A DNA stretch of 62,183 nucleotides from the NCBI GenBank assembly GCA_023150845.1, contig JAKLKD010000009.1, positions 1 to 62,183 of the forward strand, in the 5' to 3' direction. Source of the DNA: Myxococcota bacterium. Lineage in GTDB: Bacteria > Myxococcota_A > UBA796 > CAJQPC01. Below are positions 9,401 through 18,133 of this stretch, piece after piece. Every line of letters starts with the position of its first letter. Position 1 is the first letter of the stretch. A model generated the notes under the pieces. It did no database searches. It saw only the letters and a list, made by a program, of their open reading frames with translations, and was not told the origin of the DNA. Made by a program: the position numbers and the translations under genes.

Positions 9401-10555
9401 GTGTCTCTCTGCGCCCCGCTCATCTCTCTGGCCCTCGCCGCCGCCCTCGCCGGGGAGCCCGCGCCCGCCGCGCCGAGGCCGGTGTTTTTGGCCATCCCGC
9501 TGGTGAGCTACGACTCGAACCTGCGCCTCGGCCTCGGCGCCTTCGGCCAGGTGATCCTCCCCGACCCCAGCGGGGAGACGCCGTACCGGGCGAACCTCTC
9601 CACACAGCTCCTCTTCACGACCGGGGGCTACCAGAACCACTTCCTCCGCGCCGATCTCCCGGCCCTGGGCGGCTCGCGCTGGCGCCTCATGGTCACCGCG
9701 CGGCGGGTGGCCTGGACCCGGGCGCCGTACTACGGCCTCGGCCCGGACAGCGCGCGGAGCGAGGACCCCGAGCGTGACCTCTGGGCGCAGTCGCGCTGGC
9801 TCCTACGCGCCGACGCCCGCGCCGGGCTGCCGGGGCCCTTTGAGGTCTTCGGGGCGCTGAACGTGCAGCGGGAGCGAGTGAACGCCGCCGCGGACGCCCG
9901 GCTCACCGAAGAGGCCCCCCTCGGCGTCGAGGGCGGTCGGCTCGTGTGGCTCGGCGCGGGCGTGGTCTACGAGGGCCGGGATGATGAGGTCAACCCCCGC
10001 CAGGGCCTCGCCGCCGACCTCTCGTTTCGGGTGTCGTCGCCTTGGATCGGCTCGGACTGGGCTTACCAAGGCGTGAACCTCGGCGTGCGCGGCGCCGTGC
10101 CGCTGGGGGGCCGCGTGGTCTGGGCCTCGAACCTCGTGTTGGACGCGCGCTTCGGCGACGAGCCCTTCTTCACGATGAGCACCTTCGCCGGGCTCAGCCG
10201 GGGCGGCGTGCTCGGCGGGCGCTGGACCTTACGCGGGCTCCCCGAGGAGCGCCTGCGCGGCGACGGCGTCGCCCTCACCCAGCATGAGCTGCGGGTCACG
10301 GTGCTGGAGCATCAGGTCCGGGGCGCCCCCTGGGCCTGGGCCCTCGTGCCCTTCGTCGATGTGGGCCAGGTGTGGATGTGGGGCGCGCCGCCGCCGGACC
10401 AGCTCGCCGTCGGGGGCGGCCTCGGCCTGCGCCTCGTCGCCAAGGAGCTGCTCGTGCTGCGCGTCGACGTCGCCCGGTCCGTCGACACCTACGCCGAGCC
10501 CCCGACGCGCCGCCCCTCGACCCAGGTGCTCGTGCTCTCCGAGCACCCTTTTTAG
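9401..10555 (+). CDS. Outer-membrane beta-barrel protein, surface antigen (D15/Omp85 barrel) type
   Basis: The 384-residue product has a signal peptide (SLCAPLISLALAAALAGEPAPA) and amphipathic strands to the end. It has the Omp85-barrel features GRWTLRGLPEERLRGDG, PFVDVGQVW and GGGLGLRLV, and a C-terminal Phe (LSEHPF), the usual outer-membrane insertion signal. No POTRA repeats are visible, so it resembles the barrel-only surface-antigen relatives rather than BamA itself. The start is GTG at 9401 with GGAGG about 15 nt before it. A HelD gene follows 18 bp later. Substrate or partner unknown. Confidence 0.82.
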   Translation: MSLCAPLISLALAAALAGEPAPAAPRPVFLAIPLVSYDSNLRLGLGAFGQVILPDPSGETPYRANLSTQLLFTTGGYQNHFLRADLPALGGSRWRLMVTARRVAWTRAPYYGLGPDSARSEDPERDLWAQSRWLLRADARAGLPGPFEVFGALNVQRERVNAAADARLTEEAPLGVEGGRLVWLGAGVVYEGRDDEVNPRQGLAADLSFRVSSPWIGSDWAYQGVNLGVRGAVPLGGRVVWASNLVLDARFGDEPFFTMSTFAGLSRGGVLGGRWTLRGLPEERLRGDGVALTQHELRVTVLEHQVRGAPWAWALVPFVDVGQVWMWGAPPPDQLAVGGGLGLRLVAKELLVLRVDVARSVDTYAEPPTRRPSTQVLVLSEHPF

Positions 10556-10573
10556 CCGCGAGCTGGAGCCTTG

Positions 10574-12649
10574 ATGATCACGACGAGCGCCCACACCCCC
10601 AACTTGCCCGCCTTGGTCGCCGAGGAGCAGGCCGTGCTCGACCGGGTGCTGCCGGCCCTGCGCGCGCTCCAGGACCAAGAGGGCGCCCGGGAGACGGAGC
10701 TCGTGGGCCGGGCCCGGGAGCTGCACCGGGAGTGGACGAACGCCCGAGGTGACCTCAGCCAGCGGGTGGCCTTTGAGGAGGCCCTGGAGGAGGCCACCCG
10801 CGCCCTGCAGAGCCACCGCGCCGCCCGCCGCAGCCGGGACGTGTCGCCGGGCACGCCCTACTTCGGGCGGATGGTGCTCGCCGAGGCGAAGCGCCAGCAA
10901 GAGGTGCTGATCGGCAAGGTCGGCGTCGTCGAGCGGGGCCTCACCATCTGCGACTGGCGCGACGCGCCCATCAGCCAGCTCTACTACGCCTACGACGAGG
11001 GCGACGAGTACGAGGAGGAGATCGCCGGGCGGACCCGCGAGGGTGTGCTGCTCACCCGCCGCCGGGTGGACCTGCGCGAGGGCGCCTTGGTCGAGGTGCA
11101 GCGGGGCGAAGAGACCCTGCGCCTGCGCCCCGACGGGAGCTTCGCCGCGCCCTCGTCGAGCCGGGAGGAGGCCCGCGACGACCACCGCCTGCCCGACATC
11201 GTGAGCCTCATCACCCGCGAGCAGTTCCAGGTGATCACCCGGGCGGACGCCGGGATCGTGCTCCTGCGGGGCCGGGCGGGCTCGGGCAAGACCACGGTGG
11301 CGCTCCACCGCATCGCCTACCTGCACTTTCAGGATCCCGCGCGCTTCCGCCCCGACCGGATGCTCGTCGTGATGTTCAACAAGGCGCTCCAGACCTACAT
11401 CTCCCGGGTGCTGCCCGATCTCGGCGTCGCGGGGGTCGGCGTGGAGACCTTTCATGGCTGGGCGGGGCGGATGCTGCGCCTCGGGCATGTACACGCCGAG
11501 TTCCGGGCCCAGGCCACCCCCGCCGTCGCCCGGCTCAAGCGCCACCCCGCGGTGAGCGCGCTCTTGGCCGCCCAGGTGCGGGCCTTGGGGGAGAAGAGCG
11601 TCGCCTGGCTCGCGGAGCAGCTCCCCGAGGCCCAGCGCGCCGCCCTGGAGGCCACCCCCGGCGTCGGGCTCAAGCGCCTCGCCGCGTTCCGGAAGGCCCA
11701 CCCCGGCGCCTGGTGGGAGCGCCTGCGCCGCAGGCTCATCGACCATGGCCGCGACCTCTACACCCTCTTCGACGACGACGCCTTGTGCCGGGAGGCCCTG
11801 CCGCCGAGCCTGCACAGCGCCTTGCCCGCGGCCCGGCGCCACCAGGAGCGCCTCGCCTCGGAGGGTGTGTTTGACTGGGAGGACGCCGCGCTCCTGCTCC
11901 GCCTCGGCCAGCTCAAGCGCCAGGCCGACCCGGAGCTGCCCTGCGTCTGGGCCGGGCTCTACACCCACCTCGTCATCGACGAGGCTCAAGACCTCAGCAC
12001 CGTCGAGATCGAGGCCCTGGTGGACGCCGTCGACGCCGGGCGCTCGGTGACCATCGCCGGGGATCCCGCCCAGAAGATCCTCAGCGACGCGCAGTTTGAG
12101 GGCTTTGAGGCCCTGCTCTCCCGGCTCACGGGGCAGGTGGAGGTGCGCCTCGACGCCTTGGCCGTGGGCCACCGCTCCACCCGCCCCATCATGGCCTTGG
12201 CCATCGCGGCCTTGGGCCAGGGCCCTTCAGCGGACCCGTCCGTCATCGCCGCCCGCGACGGGGAGCCCGTGGAGTGGTTTGAGGGCGAAGACGCCGCCCA
12301 GCAGGTCGTCGCGGCCCTGGCGCTGTTCCGCGCGGCGCGGCCGAACGCCTTGGTCGCCGTTCTGGCGAAGGGCCGGGCCACCGCCGACACCTGGGCCCGC
12401 CGCCTGGAGGCCCTCGGCGTGCCGGGGGTGCGCCGCGCCTCACGGGCGGACTTCACCTTTCAGCCCGGCGTGCTCGTCTCCAACGTGCACCAGGTCAAGG
12501 GCCTGGAGTTTGACGGGGTGCTGCTCATCGAGCCCGCGGACTTCGGGCCGAGCGACAAGCAGCTCCTCCACGTCGCCATCACCCGGGCCGCCGACCGCCT
12601 CTGGGTGGTCGCCCGCCGGGGCCGGGGCAGCCTGGAGGCGACGGCTTAG
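10574..12649 (+). CDS. helD: HelD-like UvrD/Rep superfamily 1 helicase
   Basis: 691 residues. The N-terminal part has a coiled-coil region and the HelD block DWRDAPISQLYYAYDEGD, after which comes the SF1A helicase core: Walker A GRAGSGKTT at about 233-241, DEAQDL, GDPAQKI, and VHQVKGLEFDGVLL near the C-terminus. HelD proteins bind RNA polymerase and help release or recycle it using ATP; helicase IV relatives act on DNA, so the exact role is open. I chose the ATG at 10574 over a TTG three bases earlier because GGAG (10565-10568) is better spaced. Its stop overlaps the convergent selenoprotein gene by 4 nt. Confidence 0.85.
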   Translation: MITTSAHTPNLPALVAEEQAVLDRVLPALRALQDQEGARETELVGRARELHREWTNARGDLSQRVAFEEALEEATRALQSHRAARRSRDVSPGTPYFGRMVLAEAKRQQEVLIGKVGVVERGLTICDWRDAPISQLYYAYDEGDEYEEEIAGRTREGVLLTRRRVDLREGALVEVQRGEETLRLRPDGSFAAPSSSREEARDDHRLPDIVSLITREQFQVITRADAGIVLLRGRAGSGKTTVALHRIAYLHFQDPARFRPDRMLVVMFNKALQTYISRVLPDLGVAGVGVETFHGWAGRMLRLGHVHAEFRAQATPAVARLKRHPAVSALLAAQVRALGEKSVAWLAEQLPEAQRAALEATPGVGLKRLAAFRKAHPGAWWERLRRRLIDHGRDLYTLFDDDALCREALPPSLHSALPAARRHQERLASEGVFDWEDAALLLRLGQLKRQADPELPCVWAGLYTHLVIDEAQDLSTVEIEALVDAVDAGRSVTIAGDPAQKILSDAQFEGFEALLSRLTGQVEVRLDALAVGHRSTRPIMALAIAALGQGPSADPSVIAARDGEPVEWFEGEDAAQQVVAALALFRAARPNALVAVLAKGRATADTWARRLEALGVPGVRRASRADFTFQPGVLVSNVHQVKGLEFDGVLLIEPADFGPSDKQLLHVAITRAADRLWVVARRGRGSLEATA

Positions 12650-14178
12650 CCGCCGCCGTGGAGCACCTGAGGGCGGTAGGTGGCGGGGTCGAAGCGGCCG
12701 CCGTCGCGGTCGCCGTCGTGGCAGCTCGTGCAGACCTCCGGGGCCACCTCCGCGGCCATGGGGTGGTCCGCCGGGGCCGCGCTGTGCTGGAGGCCGGGGC
12801 CGTGGCAAGACTCGCAGCCGACGTTGTGTAAGGCCGGGCTCATGCCTTCGGGGGCCTGGGGGCCGTCGGGGTGGAAGGCCCCGGTGACGTGGCAGGCGTA
12901 ACAGTCGCGGTCGTTCGCCCGCTGGACGGCCTGGAGCGAGGCCATGGCCCGGGCGTGGGGCGTCGTGGACCACTGGGTGAAGGCGGCGGGGTGGCAGGCG
13001 CGGCAGGCGTCGGACCCGGCGAAGGCGCGGGAGGGCGCCTGGGCGGCGGCGGGCACGGCGGCGGCGGCGTTGACCTGGGCCAAGGTGGCGGCGACGAGGG
13101 CCTGGGTGGGCGCGTGGTCGGGCACGGACGCGCTGAGCTCCCGCAGGCGCAAGGAGAAGCGGTTGGCCGGGACTCCGACCTTAGGCGCCAAGGCCGCCTT
13201 CTGGGCCTCTAGGTCCGTCACCTGGCGCTGTAAGGTGACGAGGCGCTGGGAGAGCCGGGCGCGAGCGGCCTCGTCCACGGCCCCGGCGAGGGCGGCCTCG
13301 GCTTCAGCGACGCGCCGCCGGGCCAAGGTGAGCCGCCGGTCGAGCTCCTCTGTCGCCGCCGCGCCGTCCCAGACCGTCGCGCCCTCGACGAGCTCGACGC
13401 TCAGCACGCCGAGCTTCTTGCCTTGGCTGCCCGCGCCGAGCTCAAAGGCCTTGCCCCCGGCGAGGGGGCGGGGCTCGGGGAAGCTCGCCCCGACCTTGCC
13501 GTCGAGCACAAAGTCAAGGCCGGGGATGGCCTCGGCGAGGGACGCCGAGAGCCCGGCGCCGCCGGTGTGCAGGGCGATGAGCAGGTCCACGTCGCCGAGG
13601 CTCTTCGCGGCGGCTTGGGCGGCGGCGACGGGGTCGCTCACCACGCAGCCCCCGGCGGCCTCCTCCGCGCCGACCACACCGATGATGCCAACCTCCACCC
13701 CACCCCGGGTGACGCTCCGGGCGCCCGGCCAGCTCAGCTCCCCGCAGCGCAGGTTGCCCGCGAGCACGTTGAGCGGCGCGCTGATGCGGCTGAAGGTCTC
13801 CGCGCCCAAGGCGAGGTCCCCGGCGCCAGGGGTGAAGCCGTCGAGGCCCAAGAGCGCGTAGGCCTCGGCCTGGAGCGCCGCCTTCAGCGCCCGCTGGGCG
13901 CGGTCGGTCTCGGGGATCTCGGCGGACTTCCAGAACAGGTACCCGGCGTCAACAACGACGACAGAGCCCTCGGCCTGGGCCTCTACGAGCAGGGTGTTTC
14001 GCCTGGACAGACCGCCCAGAGGGTTCTTCGGTCACCCACAGGGCTCGATCTCACCGATGACGTGGCCGGTGAAGAGCAGGCTCAGGCGGCTTGGCGACGG
14101 CGGGTCGAGGGGCGCGGACTCCCCGCAGCCGAGCAGGGTGGCGCCAAAGAGCGCCGCGACGGCGAGGGGACGCGGCAT
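12646..14178 (-). CDS. UshA-like tetraheme cytochrome lipoprotein, putative selenoprotein (in-frame TGA)
   Basis: The frame from the ATG at 14178 gives 510 residues if the TGA at 14032-14034 (codon 49) is read as selenocysteine. The context is EPCG-U-PKNPLGGLSRR, matching the EPCGU motif known from UshA-like selenoproteins of deltaproteobacterial lineages. A signal peptide with lipobox LLGC (15-18) makes it a lipoprotein. Residues of about 30-260 are a 5'-nucleotidase/metallophosphatase-like domain, followed by a coiled coil (about 270-335). Four c-heme motifs come next: CRACH (392), CYACH (426), CESCH (455), CTSCH (483). It is probably an extracytoplasmic redox protein. It starts 3 nt after the preceding gene's stop. 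Without recoding, only a TTG start at 13851 would yield a leaderless fragment lacking the signal peptide. Confidence 0.85.
14003..14034 (-). promoter_or_regulatory. Sec UGA codon and bacterial SECIS-like hairpin
   Basis: The UGA is at 14034-14032. Starting 12 nt later on the minus strand, CUGGGC (14019-14014) pairs with GUCCAG (14008-14003), with one G-U pair, around the loop GGUCU (14013-14009). Bacterial SECIS elements lie just 3' of the UGA with the apical loop about 16-37 nt away, and the E. coli fdhF SECIS loop also contains GGUCU. Distance, stem and loop all fit recruitment of SelB. Confidence 0.75.
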
Positions 14179-14181
14179 GGC

Positions 14182-15015
14182 TCAGGAGCCCCAGCTCGCG
14201 GGGTCTACGCCGTCGTTCACGAGGCGGATGCCGCGCTCGATGAGGCGCACGTTGGCCAGGTCGATGAGCGAGGCGAGCTCAAAGTACCGAAACGCCCCGG
14301 CTCGGGCGACGTACACGCCGAGGTACTCGACGGGGGGCATGCCCGCGGCGCGGTCCACGCCGTAGCGGTGGGAGAGCACGGCGTAACAGATGAGCTGGCG
14401 GATGGTGTCGCGGGTGACGCCCGTCTTGCGCCCGACCTTCACGCTGATGAGCGTGCCGTCGAGGTAGAGGTCGGCCTCGGCGCCGCCGATCATCTCCGAG
14501 CCCAGCCCGAAGGTGGGCCCCAAGAGCAGGAGGTCCGTCGGCTCGAAGGACTCCCAAGGGATCACCTGATACAGACGGCGCAGCTCATCGACCTCAAGCT
14601 GGTCCCGGGGCGGGTCGATCTCGTGGATGGAGCTCCCCCGGACCACGCCGTCGAGGCAGGCCAAGGAGAGGCAAGCTTCAGCGGCCTGCTCGGAGAGCAC
14701 GAGGTCGTCGTCGAGCAGGTCGAGCATCGCCCGGGCGTTCTGCACGCGGCGGGAGAGATCGCGGCTCATGATGGGGTCGGTGCGCCCGACGATGAAGGCC
14801 GCGGACTCGGCGGTGAGCTGCCCCGGCGGGGCGCACATCTTCCGGGCCGCGAGGCCAAACCGGAGGGCGTAATCAAAGGCTGCGTCCATCCGACCCGGGT
14901 TGGTGGTCGTCGGGGGGACGAGGACAGGGAGCTCAACGGGGCGCTCAAATGGCAAGATGTAGCGGTCTAAGAACTCACGTCCCATCGGGGACTGAATGAC
15001 GCTGGTGACGCTCAT
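14182..15015 (-). CDS. Hypothetical protein with PD-(D/E)xK nuclease-like core
   Basis: 277 residues from the ATG at 15015. The C-terminal half contains GGAEADLYLDGTLISVKVG followed by a helix with IRQLICYAVLSH. This matches the strand-strand-helix pattern of PD-(D/E)xK-like proteins (usually ADL..DG.LIDIKT...QL..Y). In this protein the expected acidic residue before x-K is Ser (SVK), so catalytic ability is doubtful. A longer version from GTG at 15150 is possible (it would overlap the previous stop), but that extension uses rare codons (ATA, TTA, AGA) and holds a palindrome. No signal peptide. The selenoprotein gene follows after 3 nt, so they are likely cotranscribed. Confidence 0.65.
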   Translation of the reverse strand: MSVTSVIQSPMGREFLDRYILPFERPVELPVLVPPTTTNPGRMDAAFDYALRFGLAARKMCAPPGQLTAESAAFIVGRTDPIMSRDLSRRVQNARAMLDLLDDDLVLSEQAAEACLSLACLDGVVRGSSIHEIDPPRDQLEVDELRRLYQVIPWESFEPTDLLLLGPTFGLGSEMIGGAEADLYLDGTLISVKVGRKTGVTRDTIRQLICYAVLSHRYGVDRAAGMPPVEYLGVYVARAGAFRYFELASLIDLANVRLIERGIRLVNDGVDPASWGS

Positions 15016-15120
15016 GTCGTGGGCTCTGCCATGTCGAGTGTGCCGCGCTTTACGCGATGGTTCGTCCTCGGTCGAGGTGTCGATCGGAACGAACCGACAT
15101 AACCCCCCCGGGGCGTCAGC

Positions 15121-15144
15121 GGCATTGAAATCTATTTCAATGCC
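15121..15144. promoter_or_regulatory. Perfect palindrome, two 11-bp arms
   Basis: GGCATTGAAAT and ATTTCAATGCC flank a 2-base centre. It lies between the stop of the DUF4340 gene (15147) and the preferred start of the nuclease-like gene (15015). It could be an operator for the nuclease-selenoprotein pair or an RNA hairpin ending the ABC operon; no U-tract follows on the minus strand, so a classical terminator is unlikely. Its AT-richness stands out locally. Confidence 0.6.
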
Positions 15145-15146
15145 CT

Positions 15147-16664
15147 TCACTCTGCCCCGTCGGGGCCTGGCGCGGGGGCCTCGACGCCCCGCTCCTCGTC
15201 GATGGCCTCCCGGCGGAGCGCCTTGTCGGAGTCCTTGTCCGACTTGCGGCTCTGCTCCCGGAGCGCGTCCTCCAGCACCTCCAGCACCGAGCGCTCGACG
15301 AGGTAGACCGGCGCCTCTTCAGCGAGCTTGGCGTAGACCCGCGGGATGGGCCGCTCTTCGCCCTCTTGTTCGCGGGCGGGGCCGTCCTTGCCGATGAGCA
15401 GGGTGATCGTGCGCCCGCTGGTGTCGGTCATCGTGATTGACGCCAGGGGATCGTCGAGGCCGTACCGGGCGAGGCTCGTCGGGGCGTCGTCCACAAACTC
15501 CTCGGCGTCAAGGCCAGCGGCGCGCATCGCCAGGCGACGCGGCGTGGAGCCCGAGACCGGCTGGCCGTCGCCCCACTGCCACACGTCCGCGACGGACTTG
15601 AGCGTCACGAGGCCCGTGGGGTCGTCGGGCTGGCCGTCGGCGGGGCGGAACATCGTGGCGCTGATCTGGGTGACCTCCAGGCCCTCCATGCGGGAGAAGC
15701 GCCGGAGGCGGAAGCTCTTGGTGTCGGCGTTGAAATCTTCGAGCAGCGCGTCCCGGGCCGCGTAGACCGTGCGGTCTCCTTCGACGAGCATGTACGCCAG
15801 GGGCTCGTCCGCCGTGGAGTCCGGCACCCGGTCGCCGACGCGCAGGGTGAGCGGATCGCGGCCGCCGAAGGTGAGCGTGATGCGGGCCCGGGGCGTGTCG
15901 AGGCCGTACTTGGCGAGGTCTCCGCCGGTCTCGGGGAGGTCCTCCACGAACCGCTGGGCCTTCAAGATGGTCACGCGGCCGAGCAGCGACTTCGCGTCGT
16001 CGGCGTTGATCGCCATCGCCGTCGGCTCCAGCATGTCCCAGCTCTGCTCCCCGGCGCGCTGGATCTTGAGGCGGCGGCCGCCCTCCAGCTCAGCCTCAAG
16101 GCCCGAGACGTCCTTCGTCTCGAAGGAGGCGAAGCGGCGCTCGCGGAACTCCTCCAGGCTCAAGGAGTAGTAGTCCACCGCGGCCTTCTTCACGGTGTAG
16201 ATCGCGTCGCCGGGCAAGGGCTGGATGTAGTAGCTCACCGCGGAGGGGTTGGGGTCGCCCGCGCGGAGCTTGATCTCCCGGCCGTCGCGCAGGGTGAGCG
16301 TGACGGTGATCGCCTGCTTGCCGAGGCCGTAGAGCGCGAGGTCGTCCGTCGCCTCGACGACCATCGCCCGGGCGGTGAGGTCGTGGAGCTGGTGTTTGAC
16401 GCGGTTCACCATCGTCCGAGACGCCGTGAAGCCCGAGTCCTCGATGATCCAGCCCGCCGGGGTCTCCTTCAAGGCGACGGTCACGCCGTCGGGGCGCTCG
16501 ACGACGATACGCACGAGCTCCTGCTTCTCGAAGGTGAACAGGGGGCGCTCCAGGTCGCCGCGCTTGTTCGTCGGCGGCGGCGCCGGATCAAACACCTTCA
16601 CCAGGATCAAGGCCGCGATCAGGACCACCGCCGCGAGGATCGTCCCACGAAACGCCTTCATCAT
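15147..16664 (-). CDS. DUF4340 domain-containing membrane-anchored protein
   Basis: 505 residues. A single N-terminal membrane segment (GTILAAVVLIAALILVKVF) is followed by DUF4340-type repeats: phrases such as LALYGLGKQAITVTLTLRDG, LAKYGLDTPRARITLTFGG and LARYGLDDPLASITMTD recur about every 130-150 residues. The large domain would lie outside the inner membrane. DUF4340 proteins are typically encoded last in operons with GldA/F/G-like ABC exporters, as here. Its ATG overlaps the GldG-like stop (ATGA). The C-terminal tail is charged and disordered-looking. Its molecular role is not established. Confidence 0.85.
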   Translation of the reverse strand: MMKAFRGTILAAVVLIAALILVKVFDPAPPPTNKRGDLERPLFTFEKQELVRIVVERPDGVTVALKETPAGWIIEDSGFTASRTMVNRVKHQLHDLTARAMVVEATDDLALYGLGKQAITVTLTLRDGREIKLRAGDPNPSAVSYYIQPLPGDAIYTVKKAAVDYYSLSLEEFRERRFASFETKDVSGLEAELEGGRRLKIQRAGEQSWDMLEPTAMAINADDAKSLLGRVTILKAQRFVEDLPETGGDLAKYGLDTPRARITLTFGGRDPLTLRVGDRVPDSTADEPLAYMLVEGDRTVYAARDALLEDFNADTKSFRLRRFSRMEGLEVTQISATMFRPADGQPDDPTGLVTLKSVADVWQWGDGQPVSGSTPRRLAMRAAGLDAEEFVDDAPTSLARYGLDDPLASITMTDTSGRTITLLIGKDGPAREQEGEERPIPRVYAKLAEEAPVYLVERSVLEVLEDALREQSRKSDKDSDKALRREAIDEERGVEAPAPGPDGAE

Positions 16665-18133
16665 TGACCCCTACGGTTGGCCCACACCGCCCCGCCCGCC
16701 AGCACGCTCAAGGCGGGGAGCAGGCCGAGCACCAGCCAGCGGATGCGGCCCTGGTCTTCGTCGGTGAGCGCGAGGCGGCGCACCCGCGTCGGCTTGCCGA
16801 CGACGGCGAGGCGCGCGTCATCCCAGGTGAGCCAGCGCGCGGCGTTCACCGCGAAGCTCGGGTTGCCGGGGCCCTCGCCCATGATCACGTTGGAGAGCGC
16901 GTCGGCGTCGCCCATGAGCAGCACGCGGCTCACCCGTTTGCCCTCGTTGACGAGGCCCCCTTGGCCGGGGGTGAGCTCCAGGGCCACGGCGATGTCTACG
17001 GGCCCGATGAGGTCGATGTCGGGCTCGTAGACCGCCGCGCCCTTGTCGAGCGCGCCGCCGCGGTCGATCCAGCCGTCCCGGCTCGTGCGGAGCACGGTGC
17101 TCGGGGTGATCCAGCCGGGCAGCTCCTCGGGCACACGCACCGGGGCGACGTGGGCGACGACGGTGACGATGCGCTCCTCGCGCAGATCCTCGACGAGGCT
17201 GTGCCCGCCGTAGACCGGCACGGGGCGGTCGTTGTAGGGGAACACCCGGAGCTTGTCCATCACCACGCCCTCGGGGCTGGTGACGCCGAGGCGCTCGACG
17301 AGGTCAGGCAGGGGCGCGCCGGGATCCCAGAAGATGCCCACGGCGCCGCCGCTGGCGACGTAGGTGATGAGCGCGTCCTCTTCTGCGTCGGTCAGGGGCG
17401 CCTTGGGACGGGGGATGAGCAGGGCCGCGGCGTCCGTCGGCACGGAGGGGGCGCCCGCGCGCTCCCGGTCAAAGAAGAAGTCAAGCGGCTTGAGCTCGTA
17501 GTTCTCTTGGTCGAGCAGCGCCTTGAGCTCGCTGAGCCCGCCGGGGCCGCGCTCGTCGGGGTCGAGCTCACCGTGGCCGCGCAGGGTGTAGATGACCTTT
17601 CGGCGGTTGGAGAGGAGCTGCGCCGCCGCCCGGGAGAAGGCGCTCTCACCCAAGAACTCGAGGCTACGATCCGCGCCCGTGCCTTGGTTGCGGAAGATCT
17701 CCCGGGCCTTGAGGTCCACCCGCTGCTCGCCCCGGCGCACGACGAGGTGGCCGTACTCCGTGACGCCGAGGCTCTCGGCGGTGAGGCGCTCGCGGTCAAA
17801 ATCGACGAAGCGGGTCTTCACCGTCGCGGAGTGGTAGTCCAGCTCCGCGAGGAGATCCTTCATCGCGCGGTCGCGGAAGAAGGTGTCGGCTTTGCCCTCC
17901 TGGGAGGAGAAGGCGATGACCTCCACCTCTTGGCCGTCGGCCGCGAGCAGCTCCAGCTTCTTGAGGGTGTCGGGCTGGAGCTGGTTGGTGCTGTCCGAGG
18001 AGAGATCCCAGCGCGCCCGGTTGCGGTCGGCCACGCCGTAGACGACGCCCAAGAGCGCGAGCACGAGCCCGGTGACGAGGGTGGCGTTGCCGCCGTAAGC
18101 GAGGCGGCGGCGCCATTGACGACTCAACGCCAT
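16661..18133 (-). CDS. GldG-like ABC transporter auxiliary protein
   Basis: 490 residues from the ATG at 18133 (MALSRQWRRRLAYGG). One N-terminal membrane helix is followed by a large periplasmic domain of the GldG/ABC-transporter auxiliary type, with the family-like phrases LRGHGELD, DAAALLIPRPKAPLTDAEEDAL and VLLMGDADALSN. A C-terminal helix (WLVLGLLPALSVLAGGAVW) precedes the basic end NRRGQ, giving the usual two-anchor topology. It overlaps the permease gene by 10 bp and the DUF4340 gene by 4 bp. It works with the ATPase and permease upstream in an exporter or envelope system whose substrate is unknown. Confidence 0.85.
   Translation of the reverse strand: MALSRQWRRRLAYGGNATLVTGLVLALLGVVYGVADRNRARWDLSSDSTNQLQPDTLKKLELLAADGQEVEVIAFSSQEGKADTFFRDRAMKDLLAELDYHSATVKTRFVDFDRERLTAESLGVTEYGHLVVRRGEQRVDLKAREIFRNQGTGADRSLEFLGESAFSRAAAQLLSNRRKVIYTLRGHGELDPDERGPGGLSELKALLDQENYELKPLDFFFDRERAGAPSVPTDAAALLIPRPKAPLTDAEEDALITYVASGGAVGIFWDPGAPLPDLVERLGVTSPEGVVMDKLRVFPYNDRPVPVYGGHSLVEDLREERIVTVVAHVAPVRVPEELPGWITPSTVLRTSRDGWIDRGGALDKGAAVYEPDIDLIGPVDIAVALELTPGQGGLVNEGKRVSRVLLMGDADALSNVIMGEGPGNPSFAVNAARWLTWDDARLAVVGKPTRVRRLALTDEDQGRIRWLVLGLLPALSVLAGGAVWANRRGQ

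Noticed and set aside
10229-12172. 647-codon open frame opposite the HelD gene
   Set aside because: Translation is rich in Gly, Leu, Arg and His with no family features; it is the GC-rich antisense shadow of helD.
14032-14034. TGA as nonsense mutation or assembly error in the cytochrome gene
   Set aside because: The EPCG-U-PKNPLGG context, correctly spaced SECIS-like hairpin and intact frame on both sides all fit Sec; an error remains possible but less likely.
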